Positions 59,193-64,000 of a stretch of 64,000 nt of DNA are shown here, piece by piece (the stretch's first letter is position 1; every line of letters starts with the position of its first letter). Source of the stretch: Pelagibacterium flavum (lineage in GTDB: Bacteria > Pseudomonadota > Alphaproteobacteria > Rhizobiales > Devosiaceae); the NCBI RefSeq assembly GCF_025854335.1, contig NZ_CP107716.1, positions 3,279,001 to 3,343,000 of the forward strand, written 5' to 3'. The position numbers and the translations under genes are program-made. The notes under the pieces were generated by a model. That model was not told the origin of the DNA. It saw only the letters and a list, made by a program, of their open reading frames with translations, and ran no database searches.

Positions 59193-60020
59193 CTACCCGA
59201 TGCGGCCAGTGATGTAATCCTGGGTGCGTTTTTCGCGGGGATTGGTGAAGATTTCCTCGGTCGGACCCTCTTCGATCAGTTTGCCGAGATGAAAGAACGC
59301 GGTCTTTTGTGACACGCGGGCTGCCTGCTGCATTGAGTGGGTGACGATAACGATGGTGTAATTGGCACGCAGTTCGTCGATCAGTTCCTCAATGATCGCG
59401 GTCGCGATCGGGTCGAGGGCCGAACAGGGCTCGTCCATCAGGATGACTTCAGGTCCGACCGCAATGGCGCGAGCGATGCAAAGTCGCTGCTGCTGACCAC
59501 CCGAAAGCCCGGTGCCGGGCGAATGAAGTCGGTCCTTGACCTCTTCGAACAGTCCTGCCTTTTGCAAAGCGGTGACGACGATTTCCTCAAGGTCGGACTT
59601 GTTGCGAGCCAGACCGTGAATTTTGGGGCCGTAGGCGACGTTTTCAAAGATCGACTTGGGGAACGGGTTGGGTTTCTGGAATACCATGCCGATCCGGGCC
59701 CGCAGTTCGACCACGTCCAGGCTGGGATCGTAGAGGCTGCCGCCATCGAGTGCGATATTGCCGGTGACCTTGCAACCCTCAATGGTGTCGTTCATGCGGT
59801 TGATACAGCGCAGGAACGTGGACTTGCCGCACCCCGAGGGCCCGATAAAGGCCGATACCGACTTTTCGGGAATGTCGATGGACACATCGAACAGTGCCTG
59901 CTTGGCGCCATAGAATACATTGACGTCCTGAGCGCTGATCTTGGTTCGCCGGCCTTCTGGATCAGGTGTCCTGATCGTCTCATGAGCCGAAGCCGTCTGG
60001 GAGGGAGCGGAAGTCGCCAT
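59193..60020 (-). CDS. pstB: Phosphate ABC transporter ATPase
   Basis: A 275-residue ATPase with Walker [10 protein letters not shown] near 64 and signature [17 protein letters not shown] near 175; Walker B is [13 protein letters not shown]. The phosphate subfamily hallmark '[19 protein letters not shown]' is clear. An N-terminal 25-residue hydrophilic extension is present, as in other alphaproteobacteria. It energises PstA/PstC. Starts 20 bases after pstA. Confidence 0.96.
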   Translation of the reverse strand: MATSAPSQTASAHETIRTPDPEGRRTKISAQDVNVFYGAKQALFDVSIDIPEKSVSAFIGPSGCGKSTFLRCINRMNDTIEGCKVTGNIALDGGSLYDPSLDVVELRARIGMVFQKPNPFPKSIFENVAYGPKIHGLARNKSDLEEIVVTALQKAGLFEEVKDRLHSPGTGLSGGQQQRLCIARAIAVGPEVILMDEPCSALDPIATAIIEELIDELRANYTIVIVTHSMQQAARVSQKTAFFHLGKLIEEGPTEEIFTNPREKRTQDYITGRIG

Positions 60021-60040
60021 TTGCCTATCCTAACTGGTTT

Positions 60041-61327
60041 CTACCACGTACGCTGCAAGCGCTGCCGCAGGAATATCGCTATCGCGTTCATTGCAATCAG
60101 AAAGCCCAGCAGCACCAGAATACCCGCGGAGGTGCGTGCGACAAACCCGCGCTCGGGGCTGTCGGCCCAGATAAATATCTGAGTCGGCAAGGCCGTAGAG
60201 GCTTCCATCAGGCCGCCCGGAGGGCTTGTGATGAAGGCGTTCATACCGATAAGCAGCAGCGGAGCGGTTTCTCCGAGTGCCTGTGCGAGGCCGATGATCG
60301 TGCCCGTCAATATGCCCGGCAGAGCCAGCGGGAGAACGTGGTGCATGATGACCTGATGACGCGATGCGCCCATCCCCAATGCCGCCTCACGGATCGAGGG
60401 CGGGATCGATTTGAGCGAAGCGCGCGTCACGATGATGATAGTGGGCAGCGTCATGAGCGCGAGAACCAACCCGCCGACGAGCGGTGCTGAACGGGGCAGA
60501 CCGAAAACCTGCAGGAAGACCGCCAACCCCAAGAGCCCGAAGACGATGGAAGGCACGGCCGCCAGATTGTTGATGTTGACCTCAATCACGTCGGTGACCC
60601 GGTTCTTGGGCGCGAATTCCTCAAGGTAGATCGCCGCAGCAATGCCAGCGGGAAAGCTGATGACGAAACATACGAGCAGGGCGTAGAAGGACCCGGTGAT
60701 GGCCCCAGCCAACCCGGCCAACTCAGGGAACCGGCTGTCCGCGTTGAAGAACAGAGCCCAATTGAACGGTCTTGACACCCGGTCCTGCTCGACAAGCTGG
60801 TCGAACAGTTCGATCTGTGCGTCGGATACACGGCGCCTGCTCTCGGGCAGGTCGCGATCGATCACACCCTTGTTGAGCTGGTCGTAAGGGTCCGATGCCG
60901 GAATTTCCAGCGTCAATGTCTGACCGACTGCACCAGGATTGCGCATGACCGCGTCGCGGACAAGGAACTGGGTGTTGTTGGTCAGGATTTGGCCCGCGGT
61001 TCGCAGCGTCGCTGCATCCTCAATAGCCGGGAAAAGGTCTTCGATCGCTTCGGCAGTAACCGCGCGCCAGTTGCTGGCCTGCAGATCCTGCGCGTCGACA
61101 TATTCTGCCGAAATCGGAAAATCCACGCGGACATGGGTTTGAGTGAAGGCCTGATAGCCGCCAAGGACCAGCGTGAATAGCAGGATACCAAGCAACCCGA
61201 TCGCCGTGGAAATGGCGGCTATGCCATAGAGGCGCAACCGCGCCTCTGCCGCGTATCGGCGGCGACGTTGCGCAGCCCTTTGATCCGGGCTGATCACTGT
61301 GACGGAGGGAGCTGCGATATCGGCCAT
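60041..61327 (-). CDS. pstA: Phosphate ABC transporter permease PstA (long form)
   Basis: A 428-residue permease. An extra N-terminal region with one helix and a 150-residue soluble, probably periplasmic part (DUF3333-like) precedes the six-helix PstA core, which starts near residue 190. The coupling loop 'IREAALGMGASRHQVIMHHV' lies near 325. This extended form is common in proteobacteria. ATG 61327 is chosen for its GAGGA site; ATG 61345, overlapping the pstC stop by 8 bases, is alternative. Confidence 0.94.
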   Translation of the reverse strand: MADIAAPSVTVISPDQRAAQRRRRYAAEARLRLYGIAAISTAIGLLGILLFTLVLGGYQAFTQTHVRVDFPISAEYVDAQDLQASNWRAVTAEAIEDLFPAIEDAATLRTAGQILTNNTQFLVRDAVMRNPGAVGQTLTLEIPASDPYDQLNKGVIDRDLPESRRRVSDAQIELFDQLVEQDRVSRPFNWALFFNADSRFPELAGLAGAITGSFYALLVCFVISFPAGIAAAIYLEEFAPKNRVTDVIEVNINNLAAVPSIVFGLLGLAVFLQVFGLPRSAPLVGGLVLALMTLPTIIIVTRASLKSIPPSIREAALGMGASRHQVIMHHVLPLALPGILTGTIIGLAQALGETAPLLLIGMNAFITSPPGGLMEASTALPTQIFIWADSPERGFVARTSAGILVLLGFLIAMNAIAIFLRQRLQRTW

Positions 61328-61337
61328 GTTGCGGTCC

Positions 61338-62717
61338 TCAGTCATACTGTTCGCGATATTTGCGCACGATCGTCAGAGCGACGACGTTGAGACAGAGCGT
61401 CACGATGAAGAGCACCAGACCGAGCGCAAACGCGGCCAGGGTCTTGGGACTATCGAAAGCGGTGTCCCCGATGAGCAGTGTTACGATCTGCACGGTCACG
61501 GTGGTTACCGAGTCGAGGGGATTGACATTGAGCGTGGCGATCAGGCCGGCGGCCATGACCACGATCATCGTTTCACCGATGGCGCGTGACAGGGCCAGCA
61601 GGACGCCGCCCATGATCCCCGGCAACGCGGCGGGAAGCATGACCTTTGTCATGGTTTCAGCGCGGGTGGCGCCCATGGCCAGCGAGCCATCGCGCAACGA
61701 GCGTGGCACGGCACGCAACGCGTCGTCCGACAATGACGAGATGAAGGGGATGATCATGATCCCCATCACACCGCCCGCAGCGAGCGCGGAATTGGGTGAA
61801 GTTGCCAGACCCATGAGATTGCCCGCCTCGCGAATTGCGGGGGCAACAGTCAGAACCGCGAAAAAGCCGTAAACCACGGTCGGAACGCCTGCCAGGATTT
61901 CCAGCAAAGGCTTGACCACGTTGCGGAACCGATCGTTGGCATATTCAACCAGATAAATGGCGGTGAAGATGCCGATAGGCGTAGCGACAAACATCGCAAT
62001 AGCGGCGATGACCAGCGTGCCTAGAAAAACAGGTACCGCGCCAAAGGCACCGGCGCCGGCGATCTGATCTTCACGGATCGGAATCTGCGGCTCCCAGTTG
62101 AGCCCGAAGAAAAATTCATGGGCCGGTACCATCGCGAAGAACCGCATCGCCTCATAGACCAGCGACACGATGATCCCAATGGTGGTGAGAATGGCCACGA
62201 TCGAACAAAAGATCATGAAGCCGGTCAGAAACAACTCGACATTGGTGCGGGCACGGAAGCGATGATTGAGCCGCGTATAGGCGACAAAGGCCGCTATGAT
62301 CATGATGGCAACTGCGACCACCACCATGGCCCAGCCGGCGATAGTCTGCCAGCGCACCAGCGTTTCGGCAGCATCGAGAATGGCCTGCTCAGGGGTTCCG
62401 AAGATCACGCCAGCAGCGACGTTCTTGATTTCGGACATGAGCAGTTGCACCCGCGCCGGGGCCAGACCTTCAGTGAGGCTCGACGGCAGGGTGGAGACCA
62501 GCAGGCTCTCAATGACGCTGTTCTGGAACGCGAGCCAGAGCAGCACCAGGACGAGGGCAGGCACCCCAACCCAGATGGCAACGAAGGCACCGTGATAACC
62601 CGGCAATGAATGGGTTTCCGCGCCGTTTGCCGCTGCAAATCTGTTGCCGGCGCCGCGGCCGACATAAAAGGCCGCAAGGGAGAAGACAATGATCGCCAAG
62701 AAAAGATAGCCGAGCAT
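61338..62717 (-). CDS. pstC: Phosphate ABC transporter permease PstC (long form)
   Basis: A 459-residue permease with an extended N-terminal half: a helix near residue 5, a second near 45, a loop, then a helix near 110, ahead of the six-helix core. The coupling loop 'LRDGSLAMGATRAETMTKVM' lies near 345. ATG 62717 follows AGGAG by 8 bases; the open frame to 62816 is not used, because it would overlap the pstS tail and the stem-loop. Its stop overlaps pstA. Confidence 0.94.
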   Translation of the reverse strand: MLGYLFLAIIVFSLAAFYVGRGAGNRFAAANGAETHSLPGYHGAFVAIWVGVPALVLVLLWLAFQNSVIESLLVSTLPSSLTEGLAPARVQLLMSEIKNVAAGVIFGTPEQAILDAAETLVRWQTIAGWAMVVVAVAIMIIAAFVAYTRLNHRFRARTNVELFLTGFMIFCSIVAILTTIGIIVSLVYEAMRFFAMVPAHEFFFGLNWEPQIPIREDQIAGAGAFGAVPVFLGTLVIAAIAMFVATPIGIFTAIYLVEYANDRFRNVVKPLLEILAGVPTVVYGFFAVLTVAPAIREAGNLMGLATSPNSALAAGGVMGIMIIPFISSLSDDALRAVPRSLRDGSLAMGATRAETMTKVMLPAALPGIMGGVLLALSRAIGETMIVVMAAGLIATLNVNPLDSVTTVTVQIVTLLIGDTAFDSPKTLAAFALGLVLFIVTLCLNVVALTIVRKYREQYD

Positions 62718-62752
62718 TTCCGTGTCTCCTGCCTTGCGGTCCTGAAGGGAAA

Positions 62753-62776
62753 GGGACCGGGTCGAAACCCGGTCCC
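62753..62776 (-). other. Stem-loop between pstS and pstC
   Basis: A perfect 10-bp stem, GGGACCGGGT with ACCCGGTCCC, and a four-base loop (TTCG on the minus strand), followed by TTTCCCTT. It lies 11 bases after the pstS stop. It probably protects or partly terminates the pstS message so that PstS is made in excess of the transporter (inference). Confidence 0.75.
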
Positions 62777-62787
62777 AGACATTGGTA

Positions 62788-63828
62788 TTATTCGTAGCGC
62801 GTGAAGTGCTCGCCATTCTCGACGCGAGCGCGGGTTGCGTCGCGTTCTTCGTCGGAAAGCGGGATCAGGCCGCGCTCTTCAAGGTAGCCGCCCGGACCGA
62901 AGGAAGCTTCGGACACATATTCAGTCACGAATTCTTCGAGGCCAGGAATAACGCCGCGGTGTGCGTTCTTGATGTAGAAGAACAGCGGGCGCGAAACGCC
63001 GTAGGAAGCGTCGGCAATGGTTTCAGGCGCAGGCAACACACCTTCGACTGCAACAGCCTTGAGGGTGTCCTGGTTTTCGTAGAGGAACGAATAACCGAAG
63101 ATGCCCAGGGCATTTTCGTCGGCATTGAGGCGCTGGACAATCAGATTGTCGTTTTCGCCGGCTTCAACGAAAGGCCCGTCCTGACGCATGCGCGAGCAGG
63201 TTTCTTCCATCGCGTCTTCATCGAGAGCAGCGATCGCTTCGAATTCCTCGCAACCTTCGAGCATGACGAGCTCGACGAAGGCGTCGCGGGTGCCCGAGGT
63301 CGGGGGAGGACCGAAGACGGTGATTTCCATGTCGGGAAGCGAGGAGTCGATTTCCGACCAGTTGGTGTAGGGGTTGGCGACGATTTCGCCATCAACTTCA
63401 ACTTCAGCAGCCAGCGCCTGGAAGATCTGGGCCTTGGTCAGGTCCATGTCCGGGCCGTTCTGAGAATGGGCAATCGAGAGACCATCAAAGCCAATGAGGA
63501 CTTCGGTGATGCTGTCGACGCCATTTTCAAGGCAGGTTTCGTATTCGGATTCGGTCATGGCGCGCGAAGCGCCCGTGATATCGGGGTGATCGACACCGAC
63601 GCCGCCACAGAAAATCTGCATGCCGCCACCGGTACCGGTGGATTCAACGACCGGAGCCGTGCCGCCGGTCATCGCGGCGAACTGCTCGGAAACAGCCTGG
63701 GTGTAGGGGAACACAGTGGAGGAGCCCACAATGCGAATCTGGTCACGGCTCTGGGCCTGGGCGCCAGTTGCGCCAAGAGCGGCAACGACGGCCACTGCTG
63801 CAGCGCTGGCGTAAAGTGCGGTTTTCAT
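62788..63828 (-). CDS. pstS: Periplasmic phosphate-binding protein PstS
   Basis: A 346-residue binding protein with signal peptide residues 1-25 (cleavage after AQA-Q). The phosphate cleft opens with 'RIVGSSTVFPYTQAVSEQFA', and the second site has PPPTSGTRDAFVELVML near 165. This is the long PstS type of alphaproteobacteria. ATG 63828 is used (GGAAG upstream); the open frame extends to 63915. First gene of pstSCAB-phoU-phoB, behind a Pho box. Confidence 0.94.
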   Translation of the reverse strand: MKTALYASAAAVAVVAALGATGAQAQSRDQIRIVGSSTVFPYTQAVSEQFAAMTGGTAPVVESTGTGGGMQIFCGGVGVDHPDITGASRAMTESEYETCLENGVDSITEVLIGFDGLSIAHSQNGPDMDLTKAQIFQALAAEVEVDGEIVANPYTNWSEIDSSLPDMEITVFGPPPTSGTRDAFVELVMLEGCEEFEAIAALDEDAMEETCSRMRQDGPFVEAGENDNLIVQRLNADENALGIFGYSFLYENQDTLKAVAVEGVLPAPETIADASYGVSRPLFFYIKNAHRGVIPGLEEFVTEYVSEASFGPGGYLEERGLIPLSDEERDATRARVENGEHFTRYE

Positions 63829-63968
63829 GTTTCTGATCTTCCTTCGTGTCAGAAGCGTCAGGGCATAAGCCCCTTGGGTTTTGATGAAACCGGACATTTG
63901 TCTTTGCGGCTCCATCTCGAAAACACGGGCAACCTATGGCTGGCAGCTAAAGGTTCTATGTCATTTCT

Positions 63969-63986
63969 GTGACACTTGGATGACAT
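63969..63986 (-). promoter_or_regulatory. Pho box (PhoB-binding site)
   Basis: On the minus strand ATGTCATCCAAGTGTCAC has two TGTCA repeats with an 11-base period, matching the Pho-box layout. It lies 141 bases before the pstS start. The operon encoding PhoB itself should therefore be autoregulated. Confidence 0.7.
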
Positions 63987-64000
63987 CGCAACTTGCTGAT

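Overview
The window is a chromosomal segment of a high-GC alphaproteobacterium, most likely order Hyphomicrobiales (Rhizobiales). The evidence is a GcrA-type cell-cycle regulator divergent from an argD-argF-hslO operon, a class I lysyl-tRNA synthetase, a SAM-II riboswitch ahead of metZ, a rhizobial-type rhamnose locus with a RhaD aldolase/dehydrogenase fusion, and dispersed palindromes of the kind common in this order. A Devosia/Pelagibacterium-like genus is a guess only. Glycine-betaine uptake, TrkH potassium uptake and an exchanger-containing oxidase operon would fit a salt-exposed lifestyle (inference). I saw no insertion sequence, prophage, CRISPR array or rRNA; one tRNA is present.

Layout. 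1-9.8 kb: a partial secreted protein, a DUF2975/HTH pair, lysK, a TerB-like protein, a solute-binding protein, a family 2 glycosyltransferase and a CelD/BcsL-like acetyltransferase (both probably for surface polysaccharide), an FKBP prolyl isomerase and small membrane or charged proteins. 9.8-13.4 kb: a glutarate locus (CaiB/BaiF CoA-transferase, gcdH, divergent LysR regulator). 13.6-24.3 kb: a complete L-rhamnose system, with rhaD-rhaI-rhaM on one strand and rhaR-S-T-P-Q-K on the other, around a shared control region carrying CAATCA repeats. 24.3-31 kb: a tightly coupled respiratory operon (ctaG-like gene, triheme cytochrome c, coxB with a C-terminal cytochrome c, a CaCA-family cation exchanger, a coxA-coxC fusion and a small membrane protein). 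31-41 kb: a MetE-like methyltransferase, tRNA-Gly(CCC), the proVWX glycine-betaine transporter, a long dCTP deaminase, riboswitch-controlled metZ and trkH. 40.8-45.4 kb: an RND efflux pump and its adaptor. 45.6-49.8 kb: hslO, argF, argD and gcrA. 50-57.5 kb: small proteins, a PACE-type transporter, a tandem crcB pair, and a polyprenyl-sugar/export group (GT-C-like protein, MsbA-like ABC protein, GtrA, HAD-UbiA fusion). 57.8-64 kb: pstSCAB-phoU-phoB behind a Pho box.

The most interesting item is the 24.3-31 kb oxidase operon. Subunit I keeps every heme and copper ligand, the His-Tyr pair, the D-channel Asp and the helix VI Glu, but the K-channel lysine position is Gln and two D-channel asparagine positions are Val and Ser. 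Subunit III is fused and degenerate, and a cation exchanger gene is coupled between coxB and coxA. The second theme is a dispersed two-hairpin repeat whose terminal TAG coincides with the stop codon of the neighbouring gene at three loci. The third is the placement of GC-rich stem-loops next to the solute-binding-protein genes of three transport operons.
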